Positions 42,269 to 52,033 of a DNA stretch of 64,000 nt are shown here, one piece after another. The position numbers and the translations under genes are program-made. Every line of letters begins with the position of its first letter. The stretch's first letter is position 1. Source of the stretch: Cordylochernes scorpioides. Its lineage: Eukaryota > Arthropoda > Arachnida > Pseudoscorpiones > Chernetidae. The stretch covers positions 7,459,866 to 7,523,865 of the forward strand of contig CP092869.1 in the NCBI GenBank assembly GCA_030710605.1, given 5' to 3'. The notes under the pieces are model-generated. The model was not told the DNA's origin. It searched no databases and saw only the letters and a program-made list of their open reading frames with translations.

Positions 42269-42740
42269 TATGAGGTAATGAAGGTAAGAGAGAGAGAGGT
42301 ATCAGGAAGTGTTAATGAATATAACAGCAGGGCATCCATCAAAAATCGCGGCTGCCTATCCACCGATCCATCCCTCCCCATTATTACCCTGGGCGGCAGG
42401 TGCGTCCACTCCCACGGCCAGAGCTTCGATCGCACCGCTGGCAGCAGAGCGCTGCCGAGTTTTAAACACTTCTCTTTTTTGACGGTTTGTTGTTGTGCTC
42501 AACCCACTTCGCCTTCTCTAGGCTATCTATCAGCCGATTCGTCCTCTGTGCATGTTCGAAAACATTTTCTTTTTGATTCAACGGGTGTTTCTGATTGGTT
42601 TGTATCTTACTAACGATTCGTTCTTAGAAGTTCCTTGACCTCTTCAGCTATATTGGACCTTCAATCTAAGTTTCCTCTTTGTTTTTGCAGAACATCTCAA
42701 TTTGTAATGTGTTTTTGTTGAATGGAGGTAATCTTTGCAG
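42269..42740 (+). other. GC-rich island, possible promoter or 5' exon
   Basis: 42340-42460 is GC- and CpG-rich ('cctgggcggcaggtgcgtcc', 'cgatcgcaccgctggc') in an AT-rich setting and belongs to no repeat seen here. Downstream, TTTGTTTTTGCAG at 42679-42691 is a good acceptor. It is followed by about 36 bases and then GAG|GTAATC, a possible donor. A transcribed start with a micro-exon is conceivable, but the frame 42278-42613 has no recognisable protein. Confidence 0.3.
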
Positions 42741-43157
42741 TTATCTTTTTTTCACCAAAGTCAGCATTGAGTTTTATAGACTTGTACATTACAGTAGCTT
42801 TATATTTTAAATGTCATTCCGACTGGTTTTATTTTCGGATCAATGTTTCATTAATTTGAAATGAAATTATCAAATGCAATTGCACGTAAAAGTTATCTTT
42901 TAAGTTATCTATAGTGGGTTTCTTGAAGATATTTTCTGAAGAGGATACTTTTCGATCAAAAAGAACACCAAAATTGGTGAATGATTCTTGTACTATTTTT
43001 GAGAATTATATTGCTTGATCATCACAATCATTTCAACGTAAAGGTATTCCATGATGATTTGAATGCCAATTCAAATGCAATTAAAGCAATGGCTACAATA
43101 ACTGTGCTTTTACAATAATTGTTTACGTAAAAAGTTTAGTAATTATTTCGGAAAAAT
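42741..43157. other. No gene recognised
   Basis: AT-rich; no repeat or coding signal. Confidence 0.35.
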
Positions 43158-43342
43158 ATATACACTCATGAGAAAACTTAAGAAAGTTGCACCTTTTAGA
43201 ATGTATATATTTTATTTTGTTTTTAGAAGAGAACGTTTGAATAGACAAGCATGGGAATTCCGCCGTTAGATAAGCAAATAAGGAGTTGTTTATGATAAAT
43301 AAAAAAAATATACCTTCCTCAGGTTTTATCCATGAATTTAGA
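43158..43342. mobile_element. Short TIR element (CACTCATG family), small copy
   Basis: 'tacactcatgagaaaactta' and the inverted end 'aggttttatccatgaattta' define about 185 bp, the shortest complete member of the family at 2990 and 28655. Confidence 0.65.
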
Positions 43343-43412
43343 GATCACTGGTAAATATATTGACAAAAAAAGGGAAAAAATTTCTAGAAATCAAACCCAT
43401 GCTTTTATATAA

Positions 43413-43530
43413 TATAGAGCATTTGTTACTAAATGCAACCATAGAGCTAAAAAATACTGCATTCTGATTGGCTAATGAACTCAACGTTGATTTACTTGAT
43501 TAAGGTCAGGTAAAGAAAGCGAATAAATGG
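43413..43530 (+). repeat. Repeat shared with 46116-46237
   Basis: 'ctgcattctgattggctaat' and 'tgaactcaacgttgattta' recur at 46.1-46.2 kb in the same orientation, just outside the antisense LTR. Confidence 0.65.
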
Positions 43531-43640
43531 TTCAAACAGTTGGCTTTGATCGCTACAACCCGGGATTGAATCTCACAGTGGGCACTTTTTTTCTGATAAA
43601 AAAAATGGTCCAATGGCCTTCGAACCCAGGCTTTTATATA
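43528..43640 (+). mobile_element. tRNA-derived SINE, head only
   Basis: 'ggttcaaacagttggctttg', 'gctacaacccgggattgaat' and 'gggcactttttttctgataa' match the head of the SINE at 37660. The body is cut after 'ccaatggcc'. Confidence 0.65.
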
Positions 43641-43658
43641 TTGTAGCGTAGATATCAC

Positions 43659-43780
43659 ACACACACACAAAGCCTTTATTAAGACGTTAGTCTTATACAG
43701 ATTCTCCGTACAAGGTGCAATATCAGGAAAAGAGCAGCACAGGAAACAAGTAGTTCCGCAACTATATACAATTATTAGTA
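43659..43780 (-). mobile_element. LINE 3' tail with (GT)n (reverse)
   Basis: 'cacacacacacaaagccttt', then 'attaagacgttagtcttata': in reverse this is ...TTAATAAAGGCTTTG followed by (TG)n, the same terminus as at 27195. Confidence 0.62.
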
Positions 43781-43790
43781 ACTAGACGAA

Positions 43791-44345
43791 TGGCCCGGGC
43801 AACGCCCGGGTTTTACCCGAGTGCGGATATGTTTTTAAAACGTTGTCTTGGGTGGTCGTTATAGACAGGGTGGTCTGTATAGACAGGTGAATGTAACACA
43901 CAGCTGATAACAGGGTTGTCTAGAGTGGCCGCTATAGACAGGGTGGTCTGTATAGACAGGTGGATGTATCACACAGCTGATAACAGGGTTGTCTAGAGTG
44001 GCCGCTATAGACAGGTGTATGTATCACACAGCTGATAACAGGGTTATCTGGAATGGCCGCTATATACAGGGTGGTCTGTATAGACAGGTGGATGTATCAC
44101 ACAGCTGATAACAGGGTTGTCTAGAGTGGCCGCTATAGACAGGGTGGTCTGTATAGACAGGTGGATGTATAGACAGCTAATAACAGGGTTGTCTAGAGTG
44201 GTCGCTATAGGCAGGGTGGCCAGTGGTCGCTATAGACAGGTGGATGTATTACACTGCTGATAACAGGGTTGTCTGGAATGGCCGCTTTAGACAGGTGTAT
44301 GTATCACACAGCTGATAACAGGGTTGTCTAGAGGGGGGCAGGGAG
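43791..44345. repeat. CCCGGGCAACGCCC head followed by a ~70-bp VNTR
   Basis: The head (43791-43830) is followed by about seven units of 55-75 bases. These contain 'gccgctatagacagggtggt', 'ctgtatagacaggtggatgt' and 'cacacagctgataacagggt'. The CTATAGACAGG word is the inner terminus of the pogo-like MITE at 29979, so the array may have grown from such an element. Confidence 0.72.
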
Positions 44346-44661
44346 GACACGTGTTCGCCGGCAGCCAATGGGCGCGCATTCTATCCGTGAGCTTCAGAAT
44401 AAGGCAATTATATAAGTAGATATAAGGAAAAGTAAGATTTAATATGAAAGGTCGACGCCATCGCCCCAAGTCTTCAATTCCATAAGCGCGGAGCAGAAAT
44501 AGGGACTTAGTTATTTAGTTCGCCATAAATATAGAATCCAGACACAAAAAAGGAGGTTTACTCCAGCACAGCCCTCCATATTACCAGCTCCGCAATCTCA
44601 TCGTCGACCAACACGATGGTCCCTCGATGTTTCGTCATCATTCTGAGGTGTAAGAACAATT
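44346..44661. other. No gene recognised
   Basis: GC-richer at 44346-44400 ('cgtgttcgccggcagccaat') and at 44570-44640. No family was recognised; the minus frame 44287-44469 overlaps the VNTR and is not supported. Confidence 0.35.
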
Positions 44662-44741
44662 TGTAGCGTAGATATCAAGTCTTTGTATATCTGGAGATGT
44701 AGAAGTATTTATTGATGAAGTCACCACGACCAGTCGACATA

Positions 44742-45943
44742 CAAGGTATGTCCCATAAGTTCCCGGACTGGGTCCATAAAAAATAAATAAATGAAAAATG
44801 TAAATGAATTTGACTGTTTATTATAGAAAAAATATCTGGCTACACGGTGGTACCAATATCGAGGCGGTACTTGCGCGCGCGCCAAGGTTATTCTAATTTA
44901 TTTAAAGGTCACACCTAGCGCTGCGGCGATTTTACGATGGAACAAAAATTGAAGCAGAGGATTTGCATAGAATTTTGTGTGAAACTTCAAATATCAGCAA
45001 CCGAAACTTTTAAAATGCTTAATAAAGCATTCCCCAATGACGCCTCAAAGAGAACAACTGTTTTTGAATGGCATTCTAGATTTAAAGCTGGCAGAATTTC
45101 CATTGAAGATGATCCTCGTCAAGGACGCCCAAAATTTCAAAGGACTGATGAAAATGTGCAAAAAATCACCGATTTGATAAAAGAAAATCCTCGAACCACT
45201 TTGCTGGAGCTAGAGCAAGACACAGGCATCTCTAAAACAACGATTGGAAGGATCGTAACCGAAGATTTGAAGCTCAAAAAGACTCCTGCAAAATTCATCC
45301 CAAGATTCCTCACCTATGGCTATGACCCTGAAACCAAACCTCAATCTGCCGAGTGGAGAGGTTAGGGTGAGCCTAGACCCAAAAAATCCAGAAACAAGGT
45401 GTTGCTGGTCGCTTTTTCGGATAACAAGGGCATTGTTCATCACGAGTATCTTCCTGCAGGCCAAACAGTTATTAAGGAAATGTATTTGGGCATTCCACGC
45501 CGTCTAAGGGAAGCGATTCGAAAAAAAAAGGCCAGAAAAATGGACTAATGGTGGCTGGATCCTACACCATGACAATGCTCGCCCTCACACAGCGCACTTG
45601 ATGACTAGCTTTTTGGCGAAAAACGGGACACAAATTCTACTTCAACCACCCTATTTCCCAGACATCGCACCAAATGACTTTTTCCTGTTCCCCAAACTTA
45701 AAGCAGTTCTAAAAGGAAGACATTTTGACACCAGGGATGACATAATAGAAAAATCGCCGTTAGCATTGAAGAGCATTCCAAAAGAGGCTTATAAAAACTG
45801 TTTCGACAATTGGGAGAAACGATGGCGATGGTGCGTTGAAGCAAGGGGGGATTACTTTGAAAAGTTTTAATAAAAAAAAATTTTAAAAAATCTTACCTTT
45901 TTTTTTTATGGACCCAGTCCGGGAACTTATGGGACATACCTTG
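44742..45943 (+). mobile_element. Mariner element with perfect terminal repeats
   Basis: CAAGGTATGTCCCATAAGTT begins the left terminal repeat, and its exact reverse complement ends at 45943. The match runs about 40 bases. TA duplicates at 44740-44741 and 45944-45945. Length 1202 bp against about 1.3 kb for a full element. The ends are far better preserved than the gene inside, which suggests mobilisation in trans. Confidence 0.92.
44937..45870 (+). pseudogene. Mariner transposase with internal deletion
   Basis: ATG at 44937 opens a frame with the paired-like DNA-binding part (MEQKLKQRICIEFCVK, TVFEWHSRFKAGR, then TTLLELEQDTGISKTTIGRI). At KFIPRFLTYGYDPETK the protein jumps from the DNA-binding domain to just after the first catalytic motif. 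The block with the first Asp (normally in GDETW) is deleted, and a stop follows at 45365. The catalytic half continues in other frames with LHHDNARPH and YFPDIAPNDFF (D34D spacing) to 45870. It is non-functional because one catalytic Asp is missing and frames are broken. Confidence 0.9.
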
Positions 45944-46115
45944 TATATTAACAAATTAACCCCCAACTATCTACAGCTATGGAATCTTGAACAAGCAAGC
46001 AAAAATATATTTTAAAGATAATTTTACAAATACAGAGTCATATATATTTTTATAATCTGTTAAATATTTTCATTGAATAATATTAAATTAAATAATAAAT
46101 TATTTCACTGTCACA

Positions 46116-46237
46116 ATATAATATAGAACATTTGTTTCTCAATGCAACTATTGAGCTAAAAAAAGACTGCATTCTGATTGGCTAATGAACTAAACGTTGA
46201 TTTGTTTGATTAAGATCACGTGAAGAAAGCGAATAAA
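46116..46237 (+). repeat. Repeat shared with 43413-43530
   Basis: 'gactgcattctgattggcta' and 'gaactaaacgttgatttgtt' are the same words in the same order as at 43.4-43.5 kb. The two copies flank a 2.6-kb segment. Confidence 0.65.
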
Positions 46238-46279
46238 CTGAACATATACTAATAAACAAATACATTGAATTAAGAATAA

Positions 46280-46580
46280 ATACATCTCCTTATCGTGCAC
46301 TTGAAAGTTGCTGATGGCTTGCGCTATCTATGGGAATAAATATCAACTATTATCGTTTATTTTTTTTTAATTATTCCAGAATTGGCCAAATATCCATTCT
46401 TGATTAATCAAGAAAAGCTAACCATGGAAGCGTTTCGATTGTTTGGCCCTCATCAGCGTGGTGCAAGCTGTACCTCAACGACCAAAAAACTGGTCATTCA
46501 GGCATCCTGAAAAATCATGAAACGGGTAGTTAAGGCCAGAATTGCGTGAAACCGCGACACAAAGTGACAAAAATAGTATA
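46280..46580 (-). mobile_element. Hammerhead-bearing element, copy 3
   Basis: 'ctccttatcgtgcacttgaa', 'aattggccaaatatccattc', 'gtacctcaacgaccaaaaaa' and 'cgggtagttaaggccagaat' are in the order of the 6.8-kb copy. Confidence 0.68.
46421..46462 (-). ncRNA. Hammerhead motif with broken stem II
   Basis: The minus strand keeps ACCACG, CTGATGA and GAAAC, but the stem II 3' side reads AATC instead of GCCC and the cleavage region reads GCTTC. Probably inactive. Confidence 0.5.
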
Positions 46581-46974
46581 TTCTGGTAGATATGTAATTA
46601 TATTAACACCAAAAGAAAGTTGGAAAACTAGATACAATTTTGGTAGAAAATAGAATTAGTTTTTTCCCCAATATAAAAATCTAGGGAATAATAAAATCTC
46701 AATATTCATTATATCACCTTTAAATCAATCCCAATAAAACACCGGGAATAAAAAGAAAAAACTATAAAAAAGAATCGCTTCTCTTTTTTTACTTCTGTTT
46801 TTTATTAGTTTACAGAATATTCATTTAAACAAAAGTTTATTCTATAAAATATCTTCAATCAAATTGATTACAAATTTTCAGATAAGATATTTTGTGTATT
46901 TAAGGGGAGATAGATATAAAACAATTATACACTCTATAAATGAACAATAGAAATGATTATTCCCTTTTTTTTTC
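46581..46974. other. No gene recognised
   Basis: AT-rich; no signal. Confidence 0.35.
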
Positions 46975-47250
46975 TTATCCATAGTACACGTGGTTTCTCT
47001 TCAGCTCTGGATGATGAATTACTGATTGTTAGATACTTTAAGTTCTGTACAGAAGCTGGGCGCATGAGAAAGAATGCAGGGCAAAGGATACTGGAGGATG
47101 GCCTATCTGTAAATAGGTAACTGAATGTGAGACAAACTTTATATTTGTTGTAAATATTTCCTTTTCCCTCTCCCCCTGTTGATGTGTAAATACGGCGAAT
47201 CCTATATGGGGCGGAATGCCCTAAATAAAGGCTTTTGTTGTTGTTGTAGT
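46975..47250 (+). mobile_element. LINE 3' end fragment with (GTT)n tail
   Basis: A short plus frame with GRMRKNAGQRILEDGLSVNR ends in a stop at about 47118. A 3' UTR of about 100 bases follows, then 'ccctaaataaaggcttttgt' with a (TGT)n tail. The terminus matches that of the LINE at 19647 in reverse. The reverse-strand frame 46934-47254 is a shadow. Confidence 0.65.
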
Positions 47251-47254
47251 ACAT

Positions 47255-47530
47255 GTGGTTGAGGCCATTATAATCATGATGGGTAGAAGTTGGGGACTGC
47301 TTTTACTGTAAGTGTACCACATGTCTACACATATAAAAAGCAGTTCGACTTTGCACTTACAAATATGCTAGAGCGCCGTTTGGTTACTTGTATTTGCTGG
47401 TGAGGTTGGACATTTGCAAGAATCGGGGGCCATTGGAGCATTTTTTAATAGGAAAAAAAGTTATTAATGTGGGATTCGATCCCGGGTCGTAGCGGTCGAA
47501 AACCAACGGTTTAGATCATCCTTCCACCGA
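47255..47530 (-). mobile_element. tRNA-derived SINE, copy 3 (reverse)
   Basis: Reverse of the SINE: 'ataatcatgatgggtagaag', 'gccgtttggttacttgtatt', 'gaatcgggggccattggagc' and 'gggattcgatcccgggtcgt' (B-box side). It lies directly after the LINE tail, a possible insertion at the A/T-rich tail. Confidence 0.72.
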
Positions 47531-47643
47531 CCCCCGCATTATTCCAATAAATTACAACTTTAGAATATCCTGAAGATAGAGGTGGCCTAGCCGGTATTCA
47601 TATTTCGGTGAAAGATAGACACTTCGGCCAGTTAGAGTTTTTT

Positions 47644-47690
47644 TATTTTCTCAACGTTTCGACAAAAATGTCTTTGTCAGGAGAAATAAA
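47644..47690 (-). ncRNA. Hammerhead-like motif, partner copy
   Basis: The minus strand has TTTCTC-CTGACAA-stem II (GACA..TGTC)-GAAACGTT-GAGAAAATAAA. G8 of the core is changed to A. Pairs with the plus-strand copy as an inverted repeat. Confidence 0.5.
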
Positions 47691-47855
47691 TAAAGCATTT
47701 AGCAAAGCGCTAAACATTTTTTCTGAGATTGCAAAGGCGTTCTTGCGTGAATTTTCGAATTAGATGTTGTACTAAATTCGAAAATTCACGTGAATACGCC
47801 CGTGCAACCTCAGAACAAATTTTAACGCCTTGCCAAATGCTTTATTTTATTTATT

Positions 47856-47898
47856 TCTCCTGACGAAGACAAAAGATTTTGTCGAAACATTGAGAAAA
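47856..47898 (+). ncRNA. Hammerhead motif, loopless stem III
   Basis: Stem I TTTATTTCTC pairs with GAGAAAATAAA (one bulge). Then CTGACGA (47860-47866), stem II GACAAAA/TTTTGTC (seven perfect pairs) and GAAACATT before GAG. The usual ACGTC is ACATT here, so stem III is weakened. Core otherwise canonical. Confidence 0.6.
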
Positions 47899-47950
47899 TA
47901 AAAAACTCTAACTGGCCGAAGTGTCAATTTTTAACAGAAATAACTTTAGA

Positions 47951-48210
47951 ATAGTTAATCGTCAATGTCACAGAATTCATCTCCAAATGTAAATAGAACT
48001 GATCGAGATAATTGTTCTACGATACCTTAAAACGATTCCTAGGAGAGAGTTAATGTAGGCAATACACAAGCAATTACTTCTAATGCCGTTATAGCTTAAT
48101 AGAAATGTAATTAATATTGTAAGCTACCTTTATTGAATTACAGTGATTGGCTTACAATAACTTCTTTAAGTAATTGATCAGTTTGCTCAAATAGAAATCG
48201 CTCTAATTGC
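47951..48210. other. No gene recognised
   Basis: AT-rich lead-in to the satellite. Confidence 0.35.
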
Positions 48211-49710
48211 AATATTTAACAGGTTATATCTTGGTATTATGTGACAACATGATCGAGTATCAATTGGCGCTGTTATATTCTGTTATATATGGGAATATGA
48301 TGCATAGATTAGTCGCTATATTTAGAATATTTAATAGGCTATGTATAGCTATACTATGCTAGTATATTCGGGTATTAATAGGCACTGTTATCGTTGTGTT
48401 ATACACTCTTATGTAAGCAAGATGTGTAGATTAGTCACTATACTTGCGATATGTAACAGGCTATGTCTAGCTATAATGTGATAGTGTAATCTGGTGTTAA
48501 TAGAAGATGTTATAGTTCTGTTATATTTGTGAATATACAGTAGAAATTTCGCTATACTTGCAATATATAACAGGCTATGTCTAGCTATAATGTGATAGCA
48601 TAATATGGTGTTAATAGAAGGTGTTATTGTTCTGTTATATTTGTGGAAACAGTGGAATTTTCGCTATACCTGCAATATGTAACAGACTATGTGTAGTTAT
48701 AATGTGATAATGTAATCTGGTGTTAATAGAAGGTGTTATTGTTCTGTTATATTTGTAATTACAGTGAAATTTACGCTATACTTGCAATATTCAACAATCT
48801 ATGTCTAGCTATAGTGTGATAGCGTAATATGGTGTTAATAGAAGGTGTTATTGTTCTGTTATATATGTGAAAACAGTGGAATATTCGCTATACTTGCAAT
48901 ATGTAACAGGCTATGTCTAGCTATAATGTGATAGCGTAATATGGTGTTAATAGAAGGTGTTATTGTTCTGTTATATATGTGAAAACAGTGGAATATTCGC
49001 TATACTTGCAATATGTAACAGGCTATGTCTAGCTATAATGTGATAGTGTAATCTGGTGTCAATAGAAGGTGTTATTGTTCTGTTATGTATGGAAATAAGG
49101 TATATAGTTGCTAAATTATAGTCGCTATACTTGCAATATGTAACAGGCTATGTCTATCTATAATGTGATAGTGTAATCTGGGGTTAATAGAAGGTGTTAT
49201 AGTTCTGTTATATTTGTGAATATACAGTGGAAATTTACGCTATATACTTGCAATATTCAACAATCTATGTCTAGCTATAGTGTGATAGTGCAATCTGGTG
49301 TTAATAGAAGGTGTTATAGTTCTGTTATATTTGTGAATATACAGTGGAATTTTCGCTATACTTGCAATATGTAACAGGCGATGTATAGCTATAATGTGAT
49401 AGTGTAATCTGGGGTTAATAGAAGGTGTTATAGCTCTGTTATATATGGAAATAAGGTATATAGTTGCTAAATTATAGTCACTATACTTGCAATATGTAAC
49501 AGGCGATGTATAGCTATAATGTGATAGTGTAGTCTGGTGTTAAGAGAAGGTGTTATAGTTCTGTTATGTATGGAAATAAGGTATATAATTGCTAAATTAT
49601 AGTCGCTATACTTGCAATATGTAACAGGCTATGTCTAGCTATAATGTGATAATGTAATATGGTGTTGATAGAAGGTGTTATTGTTCTGTTATATTTGTGA
49701 ATATAACTTA
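48211..49710. repeat. 112-bp satellite-like array
   Basis: About 13 units with 'aatatgtaacaggctatgtc', 'tagctataatgtgatagtgt' and 'ttaatagaaggtgttattgt'. GGTGTTA recurs at 48620, 48732, 48844, 48956 and 49068, an exact 112-bp period. Later units of 117-125 bp carry extra 'ggaaataaggtatatagttg'. The left units are the most diverged. No shared frame. Confidence 0.9.
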
Positions 49711-49924
49711 GCGTAAAATAAGAAAGACGTAAAACATAGGATATAATAAAAATAACTTAACAGATTGACTCTTGATTGAAATTGCCATCACGAGTGTTGT
49801 AGCATATTTCATCATCTGTAACTGAATGTTTTATTGAGATATTATATAAAAGATGTGATTTAATGCATTTTATTCATCTATTAATGATAGGGTAGGCTTA
49901 ATATCCATATAAATGATTTATATA

Positions 49925-50335
49925 CATATTATATAAATAGAAAAGAGATTTTATGCTTGAATTTAGATCATGTTGAGGATTATGTTAATGTAATGCAGTC
50001 GTGGTCAATAATCTTGAAATTATAAATAGTAAAAATAGTCTTGATCAGAGATTTCTTTAATTGAGATAAGGAATATACATAAACATAATTAGACAAAAGT
50101 ACTGCCTGGCTTAAGGCGTAAGAATAAAAAAATCAAAAGATTAACTTATTTACATAATGTACAAAAGTTTTGAGCCGGCCAATGGGATAAAACAATAACG
50201 AGTTTTTATAGGGGAAGAGTGACCTCTGGCGGTCGATTTAGCAGAATATTTGAATCTATGAAATTATAATTTAAAATAAAATAATATTTTTATATAACAT
50301 ACATATCATCTATATATTTATACAATATATTCACT
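49925..50335 (+). mobile_element. GCCGGC-family element, near-complete
   Basis: Full landmark order: 'gagattttatgcttgaattt', 'tgttgaggattatg', 'gcagtcgtggt', 'actgcctggcttaaggcgta', 'ttgagccggccaatgggata', 'cctctggcggtcgatttagc', then an AT-rich end. About 410 bp, no ORF. Confidence 0.75.
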
Positions 50336-50644
50336 TGTGTTATAAAACATAAAGAAAATCCCATTCACAAGTTCTTTCTCTTTTTTTTACAGTTTAGAGT
50401 TTTGTTATAAGATGAAAGAGAAGAAAGAGTTGAAAAGCACATAATACTTTTAAAACACAAACGCTGTTTTTTAGAAAGTTTTAAAACTTTTCCAAACTCT
50501 TCTTTCGGAAATAGATATTTTGGTGGGTCGGTGTTTCATGGCTTTGTTAACTGATTACTGAAAGATATATTATATAATAAAAAAACTGCTGAGTTCATGA
50601 AAGTGTTAAATTTTCGGCTGTATACTCTGAAGATACTAAATTTT
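50336..50644. other. No gene recognised
   Basis: AT-rich spacer between two family members; 'gaagaaagagttgaaaagc' has a weak inverted match near 50497. Confidence 0.35.
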
Positions 50645-51035
50645 CCGTATTGATCTATATATATTATATAAAAAAGGTTTTCTGCTGATTTTGTTTGTTT
50701 TGATCATTATGCTATGGAATATGGTAATGTAATGCAGTCGTGGTTGAATCTTGAAAGTATGATAATAAAAATAATTTTGATCAGTAATTTAATTGAACTA
50801 AAGGAATATATAAAAAACATAATTTGATTAAAGTAATGCCTGGCTTAAAGCGAGTAGAATAAGGAAAACAAAATATTATTTACATAATGTACAAAAGTTT
50901 TGAGCCGGCCATCAGGGAAAAACAACAACGAGTTTTTATATGCAAAGCGTGACCTCTGGCAGTCGATTTAACAGAATATTTTAATCTATGATATATAATT
51001 TTAAATAAAATAATATTTTTATAAAACATATATAT
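50645..51035 (+). mobile_element. GCCGGC-family element
   Basis: 'ttttctgctgattttgtttg', 'atgcagtcgtggttgaatct', 'aatgcctggcttaaagcgag', 'gagccggccatcagggaaaa', 'cctctggcagtcgatttaac', with AT microsatellite ends. Confidence 0.75.
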
Positions 51036-51560
51036 TATATAAAAAAAGATTTTCTGCTGATTTTGATTATCTTGAGGATTATTCTATGGAATTATTAGTT
51101 TCCGATGCTGATCATACTGAGGATTAAAAACATGATTGGGATTGCTGTGGTAGTAAAATAACAAAATTCTTTAGATCAATATTGCTTTAATTTGCTTATT
51201 AATATAAACATAATTATAGAAAAGTACTGCCTGTCTTAAGTCGAGTAGAACAAGGAAAAATAAAAAAACTTATTTACATAATTTACAAACGGTTTGAGCC
51301 GGCCATCGGGAAAGAGAGAAAATATGGTTTTACGGGCTACTAAAAAAACCATATTTTCTCTCTTTCCCGATGGCCGGCTCAAACCGTTTGTAAATTATGT
51401 GAATAAGTTTTTTTTACATAATTTACAAACGGTTTGAGCCGGCCATCGGGAAACAACAACAATGAGTTTTTATAAGGGAAGTGTGACCTCTGGCGGTCGA
51501 TTTAACCTATGTAATTTAATCTATGAAATATATTTGAAAGATAATATTTCTACGTAACAT
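51036..51560 (+). mobile_element. GCCGGC-family element with internal palindromes
   Basis: The usual order is interrupted at 51297-51460. The core GAGCCGGCCATCGGGAAA is followed by a short centre, then by its reverse complement, then by the core again. Two abutting inverted duplications share the middle copy. This looks like a replication template-switch event. Confidence 0.75.
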
Positions 51561-51707
51561 ATATATGTTGCAAAAAAAAAATTCTACTGTTTTTGGAATA
51601 TTATCTAGATATAGAATTAATATTTGCTGATTTATATAGAGAATTGAGCATTTGTTTGAGGTTGGTATACATGGGTATTACAGTCGTAGTAAAATAATAA
51701 AACATAT

Positions 51708-51957
51708 TGTGGCGAAGGAATATTTTATTATTTAATTTAATATTATTCAATGAAAATATATTCAACAGATTATAAAAATATATATTAATCTGTATTTGCG
51801 AAATCATCTTTAAAATATTTCTTTGCTTGCTTGCTTAAGATTCTCTAGCTGTATATAGTTTGGCTGACTTGTTAATAATTATCGACTCGTCGCTGTGGCG
51901 TCATCAATAAATACTTTTACATCTTAGGATATTTCAAGGCTTGATTACTACGCTACA
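51708..51957 (+). repeat. 5' LTR
   Basis: TG...CA ends; AATAAATAC near 51906 may be the poly(A) signal. Almost identical to the 3' LTR. Confidence 0.92.
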
Positions 51958-52033
51958 ACTGGTGGAGAGACTGGACCGATACCCATTAAGAAATAAAAGA
52001 AAAATTGATTCTGTTGAACCAGAAGAAACTTCT

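Larger units (their letters stand above)
44662..46115 (-). mobile_element. Antisense solo LTR interrupted by a mariner
   Basis: 44662-44741 (TGTAGCGTAGATATCAAG...) and 45944-46115 (...'aataatattaaattaaataa' to TCACA) together make the reverse complement of an LTR of about 250 bp. It matches the LTRs at 51708 and 53456 along its length. The mariner sits at a TA in the middle. No clear target duplication of the LTR remains (aatt against atat). Confidence 0.78.
47600..47950. mobile_element. Inverted pair of hammerhead-bearing ends
   Basis: 'agacacttcggccagttaga' on the left is mirrored by 'ctaactggccgaagtgtc' on the right. The inner palindrome 'gtgaattttcgaattaga' against 'ctaaattcgaaaattcac' is centred near 47768. 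Same layout as 34980-35235. Confidence 0.75.

Noticed and set aside
47160-47254. Protein-coding gene on the minus strand at 46934-47254
   Set aside because: It is antisense to a LINE 3' end with poly(A) signal and (GTT)n tail.
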